A stretch of 64,000 bases of DNA from Pseudomonas sp. MF4836 (GTDB lineage Bacteria > Pseudomonadota > Gammaproteobacteria > Pseudomonadales > Pseudomonadaceae): NCBI RefSeq assembly GCF_002018875.1, contig NZ_MVOL01000017.1, positions 62,001 through 126,000 of the forward strand. The letters are read 5' to 3'. The notes under the pieces were generated by a model, which was not told where the DNA came from, did no database searches, and saw nothing but the letters and a program-made list of their open reading frames with translations. The first letter of the stretch is position 1, and every line of letters starts with the position of its first letter. This document shows positions 8,844 through 18,282 of this stretch, one piece after another. The position numbers were made by a program, and so were the translations under genes.

Positions 8844-10178
8844 TTATTCTTCGGTCAACGCGGAACCTGCCCGGTCGAGCAGTGGCTTGAACAGGTAATT
8901 GAGCAGCGAACGCTCGCCGGTGCGCACGAACATCTCGGCCGGCATGCCGGGTTTGATCACCAGGCCATTGAGCGCTTCCAGCGCCTGTTCGCTGACGCTG
9001 CTGCGCAGCACGTAATAGGGCACGCCGGTTTTCTCATCGAGCATCTGGTCAGCGGAAATCAGGCTGACCTCCCCCGGCACCCGGGGCGTGCGGCTCTGGT
9101 TGAAGGCGGTGAACAGGATATCCACCGGCAAATGGCTGCCGACCTTGTCCACCAGGTTCACCGGCAAGCGCCCTTCCACCTCCAGCCGCGTGCCCTGGGG
9201 CACGATCTCCAGCAGGGTTTCTCCGGCACGCACCACCGCGCCTTCGGTGTGCACCCCGAGGTTGACGGCGATGCCAGCGGACGGGGCGACGATTTCGCTG
9301 TGCTGCAGGTCAAACCCGGCCGAGGCCAGTTGCTGCTCCAGGGTCAGGCTCTTGAGCTGGGCATCGGCCAACTGGCTGCGCACCTCCTTCTGGTACTCCT
9401 CGGCGTGCTGCTGCAACCTGAGCCGCGACTCGCGGATACCCTGCTCCACGCGTCCGCTTTCGCCGCTGTTCTGTGCCAGTTCCTGCTGCACTTGCGACAG
9501 TTGGCGCTGGTACTCCAGCAAGCGATTGCGCGGGATATAGCCGTTGTCGGCCAGGGGTTGCAGGTTGCCCAATTGCTGGCGCAGGGAGTCGGCCTGGTTG
9601 TTCAGGTCGTTGCGCGCGCGGCGCATGCCGGCCAGTTGCGCACTGGCGCCTTCGATATTGGCGCCGATGGCCGCCTGCTCGCGGGAGAATGCCTCGCGCC
9701 GGCTGCTGAACAATTGCCGCTGGCCTTCCAGCACCAGGCCCAGGCGCGGGTCGGCATCGCTGCTCAACTGCGGCGGGAAGTCGACCTGCTTGAGGTTGTC
9801 GCGCTCGCTCTGCCAGCGCGCCACGCTGGCCCAGGCCATGCGGTACTGAGCCTGGAGCGACTGCACATCGGCGCCGATCTGGGTCTGATCCAGGCGAAAC
9901 AACGGCTGGCCCTGGCGCACCGCCTCCCCCTCGCGCACCAGGATCCGGCTGACCACCCCGCCGCTCATCGATTGCACCGCCTTGCGTTTGCCCGACACCA
10001 CCACCGTGCCTTGCACCGGGATCCCCTGGTCCAGCGGTGCCAGGGCCGCCCAGGCAAAAAAGCTGCCGGCGCCGAACAGCGCCAGGGCCCAGCCCAGGCG
10101 TGCAAAAAACCGCGCGTCGCGCTCCGGGCGCGGTGCTGTGTAAGTGCTGTCATTGATCATCTGCTGGTCCTGGCTCAT
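8844..10178 (-). CDS. aprE: type I secretion membrane-fusion protein AprE (HlyD family)
   Basis: This 444-residue HlyD-family adaptor has a cytoplasmic N-terminus of about 25 residues, one transmembrane helix (LGWALALFGAGSFFAWAAL), a split biotinyl-lipoyl domain (GTVVVSGKRKAVQSMSGGVV and EIVAPSAGIAVNLGVHTEGAVV) and an intervening coiled-coil hairpin rich in Gln, Leu and Arg. It bridges the inner-membrane ATPase AprD and the AprF channel. Its ATG overlaps the aprD stop (ATGA), indicating translational coupling. It is intact and of normal family length. Confidence 0.93.
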   Translation of the reverse strand: MSQDQQMINDSTYTAPRPERDARFFARLGWALALFGAGSFFAWAALAPLDQGIPVQGTVVVSGKRKAVQSMSGGVVSRILVREGEAVRQGQPLFRLDQTQIGADVQSLQAQYRMAWASVARWQSERDNLKQVDFPPQLSSDADPRLGLVLEGQRQLFSSRREAFSREQAAIGANIEGASAQLAGMRRARNDLNNQADSLRQQLGNLQPLADNGYIPRNRLLEYQRQLSQVQQELAQNSGESGRVEQGIRESRLRLQQHAEEYQKEVRSQLADAQLKSLTLEQQLASAGFDLQHSEIVAPSAGIAVNLGVHTEGAVVRAGETLLEIVPQGTRLEVEGRLPVNLVDKVGSHLPVDILFTAFNQSRTPRVPGEVSLISADQMLDEKTGVPYYVLRSSVSEQALEALNGLVIKPGMPAEMFVRTGERSLLNYLFKPLLDRAGSALTEE

Positions 10179-11953
10179 GGGCCGTTACTCCGGTTCGGCG
10201 CCTGGTATTGCCGGCTCATGCTCAAGCCGGCCGGGGTCGCGGCCGGTGCGGGATTGGGCGTGCGGGCCGCTTCCTGGGCACCGGCCAGGGCCTTGAGCAC
10301 TTCCTGGCTCGGGCCAAAGGCCTGCAAGCGCCCTTCGTTGAGCACCAGCAACTTGTCGGCCTGGGCCAGGGCCGAGGAACGATGGGTCACCAGCACCACG
10401 CTGGTGCCCTGGGCCTTCATCTGGGCGATGGCGGCGGCCAGGGCGCTTTCGCCCACGGTGTCGAGGTTGGAGTTGGGCTCGTCGAGCACCACCAGGCTCG
10501 GCTTGCCGTACAGCGCCCGGGCCAGGGCCACCCGTTGCTTCTGGCCACCGGACAAGCCGCTGCCCTCATCCCCCAGCAGCGTGTCATAGCCCTGGGGCAG
10601 GCGCAGGATCATCTCGTGCACCCCGGCCTGCTGCGCCGCTGCCACCACTTGCGGCGGGTCGGCCTCGCGAAAGCGCGCGATGTTGTCGGCGATGCTGCCG
10701 CTGAACAGCTCGATGTCCTGGGGCAAGTAGCCGATATAGGGGCCCAGTTGCTCCCGGTCCCAGCGATGGATATCGGCGCCATCCAGGCGCACCGTGCCCG
10801 TCAGCGTTGGCCACACCCCGACCAGCACCCGGGCCAGGGTCGACTTGCCGGAGCCCGAGGCGCCGAGCACCCCCAGCACTTCGCCGGCCCCCAGGCTGAA
10901 ACTGACCTGTTGCAGGGTCGCCAGGCGCCGGCCCGGTGGCCCGGCGCTGACCAGCTCGAAGCTGACCTGGCCCTTGGGCGCCGGCAGCGCCATGGCGCTC
11001 TGGCGGGTGCCGAACTCCTGCAGCAGCGCGTCCAGGCGCTGATAGGCCAGCTTGGCGGTGCTCCACTGTTTCCACACCGCAATCAGTTGATCGATGGGGC
11101 TCAATACGCGCCCCATCAGGATCGAGCCGGCAATCATCATCCCCGCACTCATATCCCCCTTGATCACCAGCAAGGCCCCCAGCCCCAGCACCAACGATTG
11201 CAGGCACAGACGCAAGGTCTTGCTCAGGGAACTGATGACCGCGCCGGTATCGCTGGCCTGGTTCTGCAACCCGAGAAACCGCGAGTGCACCTCGAACCAG
11301 CGTTTGCGCAGTGCCCCGAGCATGCCCATGGCCTGGATGGTTTCGGCGTTGTGCAAATGGCTGCTGGCCAGTTGCGTGGAGCGTTGGGAATAGCCGCTGG
11401 CCTGGCCCAGGGGTTGCCGGGTCATGGCTTCATTGAGGCAGGCCAGACCGATCAGCAGCACGGCCCCCGCTGAAGCCAGTACACCCAGCCAGGTGTTGAA
11501 CAGGAAAATCACCAGCAGGTAGATGGGAAACCAGGGGGCATCGAAGAAGGCGAACAGCGCCGGACCGGTGACGAACTGGCGAATCTGGGTCAAATCGCCC
11601 AATGACTGGCCGGCATGGCCTTCCCCACGCGCCAGGTTGCGTTCGAACGCCGCCTGATAGACCTGCAGGTTGAAGCGCCGCTCCAACTGGCTGCCGATGC
11701 GAATCACGATAAAGCTGCGCAGCACTTCAAGCAGGCCGATAAACGCAAAGAAGCCGACCACCATCAGGGTCAGCATCAGCAAGGTGGTCTGGTTCTGCGA
11801 GGTGAGAACCCGGTCATAAACCTGGAGCATGTAAATCGATGGCACCAGCATCAGTACATTGATCAACGCCGTGAAACACCCGACGCTGATCAAAATACCC
11901 TTGTAATCACCGAGCGCCTTGAATAAGGGTGCGGCTTGAGTGGTCTTCGCCAT
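10175..11953 (-). CDS. aprD: type I secretion ABC transporter/ATPase AprD
   Basis: This 592-residue half-transporter has an N-terminal membrane domain with about six helices (GILISVGCFTALINVLMLVPSIY onward) and a C-terminal nucleotide-binding domain: Walker A GASGSGKST, signature LSGGQKQRVALARAL, Walker B LVVLDEPNSNLD and H-loop THRSS. It energises export of RTX proteases and lipases and lacks the C39-like domain of some relatives, as expected for PrtD/AprD. I chose the ATG at 11953 by alignment to the family; a longer in-frame extension upstream lacks such support. An IS5-type element lies about 220 bases upstream and may separate this gene from the aprA promoter. Confidence 0.93.
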   Translation of the reverse strand: MAKTTQAAPLFKALGDYKGILISVGCFTALINVLMLVPSIYMLQVYDRVLTSQNQTTLLMLTLMVVGFFAFIGLLEVLRSFIVIRIGSQLERRFNLQVYQAAFERNLARGEGHAGQSLGDLTQIRQFVTGPALFAFFDAPWFPIYLLVIFLFNTWLGVLASAGAVLLIGLACLNEAMTRQPLGQASGYSQRSTQLASSHLHNAETIQAMGMLGALRKRWFEVHSRFLGLQNQASDTGAVISSLSKTLRLCLQSLVLGLGALLVIKGDMSAGMMIAGSILMGRVLSPIDQLIAVWKQWSTAKLAYQRLDALLQEFGTRQSAMALPAPKGQVSFELVSAGPPGRRLATLQQVSFSLGAGEVLGVLGASGSGKSTLARVLVGVWPTLTGTVRLDGADIHRWDREQLGPYIGYLPQDIELFSGSIADNIARFREADPPQVVAAAQQAGVHEMILRLPQGYDTLLGDEGSGLSGGQKQRVALARALYGKPSLVVLDEPNSNLDTVGESALAAAIAQMKAQGTSVVLVTHRSSALAQADKLLVLNEGRLQAFGPSQEVLKALAGAQEAARTPNPAPAATPAGLSMSRQYQAPNRSNGP

Positions 11954-12171
11954 CTTGGTTGATCTTCCCTGAACTAATAACCTGAACCTTGCGGCGCAGG
12001 AAGACATGCATCGCCCGACGCAATACGGGCGCTGTTTATATATAAAGCGGGCATACAACAACAGGCTCTACTTGTAGACGAGTCAGTGTTGTCCTTATTT
12101 AGCAGTCAAGCGTCAATGACTGACAGCCTTGTATGACTTGCGCCATTGACGCGGGCTCTTTTGAACTAAGG

Positions 12172-12175
12172 CTAG
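12172..12175. repeat. IS target-site duplication, left copy (CTAG)
   Basis: CTAG here is repeated at 13368-13371 directly flanking the insertion sequence. It fits the YTAR target of IS5-group elements. Confidence 0.8.
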
Positions 12176-13367
12176 GGAAACTCTGAAGAAGACTTCCAGA
12201 TTTTGGCAAAATACCCGGATTCCACCCGCTGAGTTTCCCCATGAAGCAGATGACCTTCGCTGACGCCGAGTACGCCGGTAAGCGCAAACAAACCCGCAAA
12301 GAGTTGTTCCTGATCGAGATGGATCGGGTGGTGCCGTGGAAGGGTTTGATTGCCTTGATCGAGCCGCATTATCCCAAGGGTGAAGGCGGTCGTCCGGCCT
12401 ATCCGCTGATGGCGATGCTGCGCGTGCACCTGATGCAAAACTGGTTCGGTTACAGCGATCCAGCGATGGAAGAGGCGCTGTACGAGACCACCATCCTGCG
12501 CCAGTTCGCGGGGCTGAGCTTGGAGCGTATCCCCGATGAAACCACCATCCTCAACTTCCGTCGTTTGCTGGAGAAGCACGAACTAGCCGCCGGCATCTTG
12601 GCTGTCATCAATGGCTATCTGGGCGACCGAGGGCTGTCGCTGCGCCAAGGCACGATCGTCGATGCCACACTGATCAATGCGCCGAGTTCGACCAAGAACA
12701 AGGACGGTAAGCGCGACCCGGAAATGCATCAGACCAAGAAGGGTAACCAGTACTACTTCGGCATGAAGGCGCACATCGGTGTCGATGATGAGTCGGGCTT
12801 GGTGCACAGCGTGGTGGGCACGGCGGCCAACGTGGCCGATGTCACCCAGGTCGATAAGCTGTTGCACGGCGATGAGAACATGGTCGGTGCCGACGCGGGT
12901 TACACCGGCGTCGAGAAACGCCCTGAACATGAAGGCCGGAAGGTCATCTGGCAGATCGCCGCCCGCCGTAGTACTTACAAGAAGCTTAATAAGCGCAGTG
13001 CTTTGTACAAAGCCGCGCGCAAGATTGAGAAGGCCAAGGCTCAGGTACGAGCCAAGGTCGAGCATCCGTTCCGGGTGATCAAGCGCCAGTTCGGTTATGT
13101 GAAGGTGCGCTTCCGTGGTCTGGCGAAGAACACGGCGCAACTGGTGACGCTGTTCGCGCTGTCGAACCTGTGGATGGCGCGCCGACATTTACTGGCGAAT
13201 GCAGGAGAGGTGCGCCTGTAATGTGGGAAATGGCTGCCGCGAGGTGCTCGCGGCGGCTAAAAACACAGAAATAAGCGGGTGATCTGAGCGTTTTTGATCG
13301 ATTTGCCGCTTTTAAAATCGGCAGGGGCTGAAGTCAGCCAGAAATACACAACTACTTCAGACCATCC
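12176..13367 (+). mobile_element. IS5-family insertion sequence, 1192 bp, between aprI and aprD
   Basis: The element begins GGAAACTCTGAAGAAG and ends with the imperfect inverse, which reads GGATGGTCTGAAGTAG on the minus strand. The shared pattern is GGA, three variable bases, TCTGAAG, one variable base, AG. It is bounded by the 4-bp direct repeat CTAG and encodes one complete DDE transposase on the plus strand, opposite to the apr operon. Size, ends, target duplication and transposase all agree with the IS5 group. Excising it with one CTAG rejoins aprI to the aprD upstream region. It looks intact and possibly still mobile. Confidence 0.92.
12241..13221 (+). CDS. IS5-family transposase
   Basis: This 326-residue transposase starts with the IS5-type N-terminal DUF772 domain (MKQMTFADAEYAGKRKQTRKE..., then VPWKGLIALIEPHYPKG). 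The catalytic DDE residues are visible: Asp in GTIVDATLINAPSS, Asp in VGADAGYTGVEKR, and Glu in VEHPFRVIKRQFGY within a YREK-like context. No frameshift or premature stop is present. It fills most of the insertion sequence and is read against the apr operon. Confidence 0.95.
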   Translation: MKQMTFADAEYAGKRKQTRKELFLIEMDRVVPWKGLIALIEPHYPKGEGGRPAYPLMAMLRVHLMQNWFGYSDPAMEEALYETTILRQFAGLSLERIPDETTILNFRRLLEKHELAAGILAVINGYLGDRGLSLRQGTIVDATLINAPSSTKNKDGKRDPEMHQTKKGNQYYFGMKAHIGVDDESGLVHSVVGTAANVADVTQVDKLLHGDENMVGADAGYTGVEKRPEHEGRKVIWQIAARRSTYKKLNKRSALYKAARKIEKAKAQVRAKVEHPFRVIKRQFGYVKVRFRGLAKNTAQLVTLFALSNLWMARRHLLANAGEVRL

Positions 13368-13371
13368 CTAG
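13368..13371. repeat. IS target-site duplication, right copy (CTAG), containing the aprI stop codon
   Basis: On the minus strand this CTAG supplies the TAG stop of the protease-inhibitor gene. The element inserted immediately after the stop, so the inhibitor frame is unchanged. Confidence 0.85.
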
Positions 13372-13754
13372 TGCCCTGCGCGCTGCAGGACGATCACCAG
13401 TCCGGAACTCAAGGTGCTTTGATAAAGCCCCTCTTTCTGTCGACTCAGGAAGATGATCTTCGATCCTTCGGCGCCGGTGACGGCGATACCGTCGGGCTCG
13501 GGAAACCAGCCGATGGCGGCCGCACCCAGCCACTGGGTCAGGCAGTCGGCGCCCGCCCCCAGGGTGCCGTTGGGCAACAGTTCAAGGGCACATTGCTGCG
13601 CCGGTTGCGCCGGCTGTTGCAATTGCCACTTCCCGGCCAGTTCAGAGGGGTCGGCCAATCTCAGGCTGCTTGCCATGGTTACATCTCCAAAAAACATCAT
13701 CAGCGTCGTGAACAGCCACGCGCGGGGCTTGCAGATCAAGGCTTTGCGGGTCAT
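13368..13754 (-). CDS. aprI: periplasmic alkaline protease inhibitor AprI (Inh family)
   Basis: This 128-residue precursor has a signal peptide (residues 1 to about 26, ending FFGDVTMA) and a mature domain starting SSLRLADPSELAGKWQL. That N-terminal trunk inserts into the protease active site in known Inh-serralysin complexes. Two cysteines (CALELL and ADCLTQW) form the conserved disulfide of the small beta-barrel. It protects the periplasm from AprA. The ATG at 13754 has GGAG six bases upstream; a longer frame reaching towards aprA is not needed. Its stop codon lies inside the target duplication of the IS element, but the coding region is complete. Confidence 0.88.
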   Translation of the reverse strand: MTRKALICKPRAWLFTTLMMFFGDVTMASSLRLADPSELAGKWQLQQPAQPAQQCALELLPNGTLGAGADCLTQWLGAAAIGWFPEPDGIAVTGAEGSKIIFLSRQKEGLYQSTLSSGLVIVLQRAGH

Positions 13755-13847
13755 CGGGGGCTCCATTCGCGGGCTAGCCTCGCTCAGGCGCCCGGCCATT
13801 GCAACAACAGAGGGCGACGCTTTCGCGCCTCCCTCCTTGCTGCTCAA

Positions 13848-15296
13848 TTACGCAACGATATCGCTGAATGCCGCCTGGCCCACGGTGCTGACCAGGAAGT
13901 CCGCCACGCCGTGCCCGGAGAAGTCCACCGACAGGGTGCTGATGCCCCCCGAGGTGCTGAGCACGGCGTCGCCGGCAGCACCGGTGAAAGCGTTGACGAA
14001 GTGCAGGCCAGCGCCTTTGGTGATGCCCGTCAGGTCAATTTTGTCCAGGCCGCTGACAAAATCCATGATCTGGTCGGCGGCACCCGGCCTGGAATCGGAA
14101 CTGGCGGCAAACACGAAGGTGTCGGAACCGGCCCCACCCCAGAGTTTGTCCGCGCCACCGGCGCCGTAGAGGATGTCGTTGCCGGCACCGCCACGCAGCT
14201 CGTTGGCCCCGTTGTTACCGATCAGCAGGTCATTGCCCGAACCGCCAATGGCGTTTTCGACACTGACACCCTTGGCGATGGAGACGTTGCCCACCAGGCC
14301 GCCAACGTCGGAGAACGAGGCTTCATTGAGGTTGATCTTCTGGTTCTGGGTGAAACCGGAGAAGTCCAGGGTGTCGTTGCCGCCCCCGTCCCAGACCGAG
14401 AACACCAGCTTGTCCGACGCCGAAGTGGCGCTGAGAAAGTCACGCCCGGTGTTGGAGTTGAAGCCATAGGTGGTATCGCCCGCACGGGTGCTGGTGTTGG
14501 CGCCGTAGAGCTTCTGGATCGCGGCAATATCATCCATCAGCGGGCCGGACGAATAGGCTTCGACCCCGCCCTTGCTGAAGTTCTGGTTGGTATTGCTTTC
14601 ACTCCAGTAGCTCATGACGCTGTAGCCACGGGTGTCCTGGCCATAGGTCGCGTCGCTGTAGGACGGGTTGCCGTTGCCCGCGTTGTAGTCGCCGGGGTGC
14701 GCCAGGCCCAGGGTGTGGCCGATTTCGTGAGTCAGGGTCTGACGGCCGTAGTTGTTCAGCTCCGGGTTCTTGTTCTGGGTGTAACTGCTGTTGGTCAGGT
14801 ACCAGGAGGTGCCGTCATAGCCGGCGCCGGTCCCCGGCAGGTAGGCGAAGGCCGCCGCACCATCCTGGCCACCGCTGTAGTTGCCGAAGGTCATGTGACC
14901 ATCGCCGCCGGAGGCTTTTTCAGTGAAGGTGACATTCGCCACATCCGACCAGGACTGCATGGCCAGCGCGGCCTGGGCCTTTTGCTGGGCGCTGAACTGG
15001 CTGAACCCGGAGATCCCGTGCTTGTACAGCGTGCTCGAGGACGCCGACGTCAGGAAGGTGTAGGTCAGCTCGATCTTGCCGCTGCCGTTGAGGTCCTGGT
15101 AGGCAGCGCCATCGCGCAGCAACTGGGTCGCGGCCTGATCGACCGTGTAGGAGGGTTTGCCATTGACCGTCAAGTTACCGCCACGGTCATACTGATGGCT
15201 GAAGCTATTGATCTGGTTATACGCCGAACTTGCAGCAGCCAATGGCAGCAGCGCTTGTTCAGCAGCAGTAATAGCGTTGTCTTGTACTTTCGACAT
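13848..15296 (-). CDS. aprA: secreted alkaline metalloprotease AprA/AprX (serralysin)
   Basis: This 482-residue serralysin has the zinc motif HEIGHTLGLAH (His190, Glu191, His194, His200) and the Met-turn SVMSYWS. RTX repeats follow (GGSGNDLLIGNNGANELRGGAGNDILYGAGGADKL), and the C-terminus ends FSDIVA, the acidic-hydrophobic type I secretion signal. It degrades extracellular protein and is known in this genus as a virulence, biocontrol and milk-spoilage enzyme. The start at 15296 has AAGGAAG upstream. It is the first gene of the apr operon, and about 300 bases of AT-richer DNA upstream should hold its promoter. Confidence 0.95.
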   Translation of the reverse strand: MSKVQDNAITAAEQALLPLAAASSAYNQINSFSHQYDRGGNLTVNGKPSYTVDQAATQLLRDGAAYQDLNGSGKIELTYTFLTSASSSTLYKHGISGFSQFSAQQKAQAALAMQSWSDVANVTFTEKASGGDGHMTFGNYSGGQDGAAAFAYLPGTGAGYDGTSWYLTNSSYTQNKNPELNNYGRQTLTHEIGHTLGLAHPGDYNAGNGNPSYSDATYGQDTRGYSVMSYWSESNTNQNFSKGGVEAYSSGPLMDDIAAIQKLYGANTSTRAGDTTYGFNSNTGRDFLSATSASDKLVFSVWDGGGNDTLDFSGFTQNQKINLNEASFSDVGGLVGNVSIAKGVSVENAIGGSGNDLLIGNNGANELRGGAGNDILYGAGGADKLWGGAGSDTFVFAASSDSRPGAADQIMDFVSGLDKIDLTGITKGAGLHFVNAFTGAAGDAVLSTSGGISTLSVDFSGHGVADFLVSTVGQAAFSDIVA

Positions 15297-15593
15297 GAAC
15301 ACTTCCTTGTAATCAATGGAGCAGTTTTTTTTCGATAGCAACAATCCCTGGCGAGATCGTCCTATCACTCGCCCAATGCAGGCGCAAGAAAACTGACACA
15401 ATTTTAAACAAGACGTCTAGTACTTTTTTGGCGTCAAACTTTGTTGTCCAGACAAACTCCCGCAAACAATGATCGGGCCGGTAAAAGATTATTCTTAAAA
15501 GCCAGCCCAACAACTAATTGTCCGACAATCGACAATTTAATAATTAAATAATCGACACTAAATAGAGCATCCATCGGCAACTTTAGAGTTGCA
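15297..15593. other. AT-rich upstream region of aprA
   Basis: This ~300-base gap between aprA and the P1-peptidase gene is clearly richer in A/T than its surroundings, with runs such as AATTTAATAATTAAATAAT. I see no gene. It should contain the aprA promoter and leader (both neighbours are on the minus strand), but I cannot assign boxes with confidence. Confidence 0.5.
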
Positions 15594-16694
15594 TTAAGTT
15601 GCTTTCCAGCCGCTGCATTGCAATGCCTCCAGCAGGGTTTGCGCGTGCAGCGCCGGCACCAGGGTGCCACTGCGGGTGGTCATCGGCTCACCCGCCAGCA
15701 AGGCATTGATGATCGCCTCTTCCACCGCTTCCGCCGCTGCGCTGAACAAGGGTGAGATGTGATCGTTGTTGAGCATGGCCAGCGGCGTACTCAGGGGCAG
15801 GTCCTTGCGCCCGTAGTCGGCGGCAGGCAGGTCCTGGTTGCCGGTGGCGAAGGCCAGGAAGATATCGCCGCTGGAATCTTCGGTGCCGCCCCCGGTGCGC
15901 GCGATGCCGATCGATGCACGCTGCGCCAGGCGTTGGCACTGATGGGGCAGCAAGGGTGCATCGGTGGCCAGGATCACCACGATCGACCCCATGCCCGGGG
16001 TGCCGCCCTCGTCGAAAGGTGAAGCGATGCCCATCAAGTGGCGCCCCACCGGATAACCATCGACCCGCAACTCCTGGCGCTTGCCATGGTTGGCCTGCAC
16101 CAATGCACCCACGGTAAAGCCACCCTGCTCCGCCGGCAGCCGCCGTGAAGCGGTGCCGATACCGCCCTTGAACTCATGGCAGATCATCCCGGTGCCACCG
16201 CCCACCGCGCCCTCTGCGACCGGCCCCGACTCGGCCAGGGCCATGGCCTCGCGCAGGTGTTGCGGGCCTATGTGCTGGCCCCAGATATCGTTGAGCAGGC
16301 CGTCGTAGGTTTCCATCACCACCGGCATGCACCAGTACACCGCCGGGTCCGCCAGGCTGTCGCGCTCGGCGGCAATCAGGGCATCGCGGACCACGCCGAC
16401 GCTGTGGGTATTGGTGATCGCCAGCGGCGTCGCCAGCAGTCCGGCCTCGCGGATCCACTCAAGCCCAGTGGCGTCGCCGTTGCCATTGAGTACGTGGCAG
16501 CCGGCGAAACAGGGTTGTTGGCGAGCGTGGCCGGCCCGCGGCTGGATCAGGGTCACGCCACTGCGCACCTGCTTGCCGTCGACCTCGGTCTTGAGCGTGC
16601 TGTGACCGACCCGCACCCCCGGAACATCGGTGATCGCATTGAACGGGCCAGGTGTGCCCAGGCCCAGGCTGATCCCCAATTGACGTGCGCGCAT
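15594..16694 (-). CDS. P1-family (DmpA/BapA-type) aminopeptidase
   Basis: This 366-residue N-terminal-nucleophile hydrolase of peptidase family P1 matches DmpA/BapA. The self-cleavage site is visible as Gly236-Ser237 in GTPGMGSIVVILATDAP, where Ser becomes the N-terminal nucleophile of the small subunit, and Asn202 in LVQANHG is the conserved partner. GGTEDSSGD is a further family motif. Such enzymes release D-amino acids, beta-amino acids or small amide-linked residues from short peptides. The ATG at 16694 has AAGGAG upstream. It follows an amino-acid permease gene by 9 bases, suggesting uptake coupled to hydrolysis. Confidence 0.87.
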   Translation of the reverse strand: MRARQLGISLGLGTPGPFNAITDVPGVRVGHSTLKTEVDGKQVRSGVTLIQPRAGHARQQPCFAGCHVLNGNGDATGLEWIREAGLLATPLAITNTHSVGVVRDALIAAERDSLADPAVYWCMPVVMETYDGLLNDIWGQHIGPQHLREAMALAESGPVAEGAVGGGTGMICHEFKGGIGTASRRLPAEQGGFTVGALVQANHGKRQELRVDGYPVGRHLMGIASPFDEGGTPGMGSIVVILATDAPLLPHQCQRLAQRASIGIARTGGGTEDSSGDIFLAFATGNQDLPAADYGRKDLPLSTPLAMLNNDHISPLFSAAAEAVEEAIINALLAGEPMTTRSGTLVPALHAQTLLEALQCSGWKAT

Positions 16695-16703
16695 AACCAC
16701 TCC

Positions 16704-18068
16704 TTACAGTTTTTGAAAGGCCGGACTGAACCGACCGTTGGTGCCATACAGAATCACCGACAGTGCCAGCAGGCCGATGATCACCATGATGTCCCTGAGC
16801 GACGCTTCAAGGAACAGACTGACCAGCAAGTAGCCGGCGCCCAGTACCGCCAGCAACGCCGGCAGCGGCCATAGCGGCATGCGGTACGGATGCTCGCGAT
16901 CGCGCAGCAGCACCCGGCTGAGCAAGGCGCACAGCGCCACGATCAGGTACACCAGCATGATCAGCAGCACGCTGAATGACGTCAGGTCCGCCAGGTTGGA
17001 GCTGAAACTGAGAATCGCCGAGGGCACCGCCAGAAACAGCGTGGCCATCCACGGCGAGTCCCAGCGCGGATGAATGCGGGTGAACAGGCGATTGATGCTC
17101 GGGGTCCAGAGCGCATCGCGACCACTGCTGAACACCACCCGGCCAATCTGGATCACGATGGCGACAATGGCGTTGAACACGGAAAGGAAGATTCCGGCAC
17201 TGACCACCCGCGACAGGGTTTCATTGCCATGGCTGGTCAGCAGATAGCCAATCGGGTCGGGGCTGGCGAGCATTGCAGTGAGAGACGGCGCACCGATCAA
17301 CAGCGCGGTGAGCGGCACCAGCTCAATGATCACCACCAGCACCAGGGACCACAGCACCGCCTTGTGCACGCCACGGCCCTGGCATTTCATGTCTTCGGCC
17401 AGCAGCACTGCCGGACCGTAACCATTGTAGGAAAACAGGCCAATGCCCACGGCACCGATCACCAGGGCCCAGGGCGCCATGTGCAAGACGCCGTTTTCGA
17501 CGATTTGCGGATGCACCAGGATGCTCAATGGTTGTGTGGCGTTACCGAAGCCCAGGCACACGATCACCAGCAACGCGGCAATCTCCAGCAACAGACAGGT
17601 CCCGGTGATCCAGGCATTGAGCTTGATATTGAGGATGCCCAACAAATAACTGCAGACCACAATGACCAGGGCGACGGTCTGGGAATCGTACTGGGTGCCC
17701 AGGGCATTGTTCAGGTAGGTGGCGGCACCGGTTGCCAGCACCGGCGGGATAAACAGCAACATCACCAGCACCGTGAGAAAGGTCGCGTAACCGGCCATGC
17801 CGCCGAACACCCGCTTGGCATAGACGTATTCACCGCCGGCGCTGTTGTGGGCGCGGCCCAGTTCGGCGTAGCAAAAGGCGAACATCAGGGCCAGTAACCC
17901 GGCCATCACGAAAGCCAGGAACACCCCGCTGCCGGCCTGGTGGATGGCAAAGGGCGCAATCACGAACACGGAACTGGCGGGGGTCACACCGGACACGGTA
18001 ATGGCCACCACATCGAACACACTCAGGGTCGGTTTCAGTGCGCCATCGGGCGCAGCGGGAGAGCTCAT
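16704..18068 (-). CDS. APC-family amino acid/amine permease
   Basis: This 454-residue membrane protein has about 12 predicted helices and the APC-superfamily first-helix signature (VVAITVSGVTPASSVFVIAPF). It probably imports an amino acid, dipeptide or amine by proton symport. The ATG at 18068 is preceded by GAGGATAACG. It forms an operon with the P1 aminopeptidase and is divergent from a LuxR-type regulator, which likely controls both. The substrate cannot be read from sequence. Confidence 0.82.
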   Translation of the reverse strand: MSSPAAPDGALKPTLSVFDVVAITVSGVTPASSVFVIAPFAIHQAGSGVFLAFVMAGLLALMFAFCYAELGRAHNSAGGEYVYAKRVFGGMAGYATFLTVLVMLLFIPPVLATGAATYLNNALGTQYDSQTVALVIVVCSYLLGILNIKLNAWITGTCLLLEIAALLVIVCLGFGNATQPLSILVHPQIVENGVLHMAPWALVIGAVGIGLFSYNGYGPAVLLAEDMKCQGRGVHKAVLWSLVLVVIIELVPLTALLIGAPSLTAMLASPDPIGYLLTSHGNETLSRVVSAGIFLSVFNAIVAIVIQIGRVVFSSGRDALWTPSINRLFTRIHPRWDSPWMATLFLAVPSAILSFSSNLADLTSFSVLLIMLVYLIVALCALLSRVLLRDREHPYRMPLWPLPALLAVLGAGYLLVSLFLEASLRDIMVIIGLLALSVILYGTNGRFSPAFQKL

Positions 18069-18282
18069 ATCGTTATCCTCGTGGTTATTTTTGGTCTGAG
18101 GCAGAAACGAAAATAAATCGGCTGGGTGCGTTCTGGGCCGCACTTGATGGACGCTACTCTAGAGCGCCCGGGTGGCCCGACCAATTCCCCTATTGGAGTA
18201 CTCCCCCTTGACGCCGTGGCGCAAATGCCCGAAACCCTGCACCAACGCCCATCACCGCACCCCCTGAAGTGGAGCCACGTAT

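Noticed and set aside
12583..13188. Minus-strand open frame opposite the transposase gene
   Set aside because: Antisense shadow of an intact IS5 transposase; no ribosome site or family.
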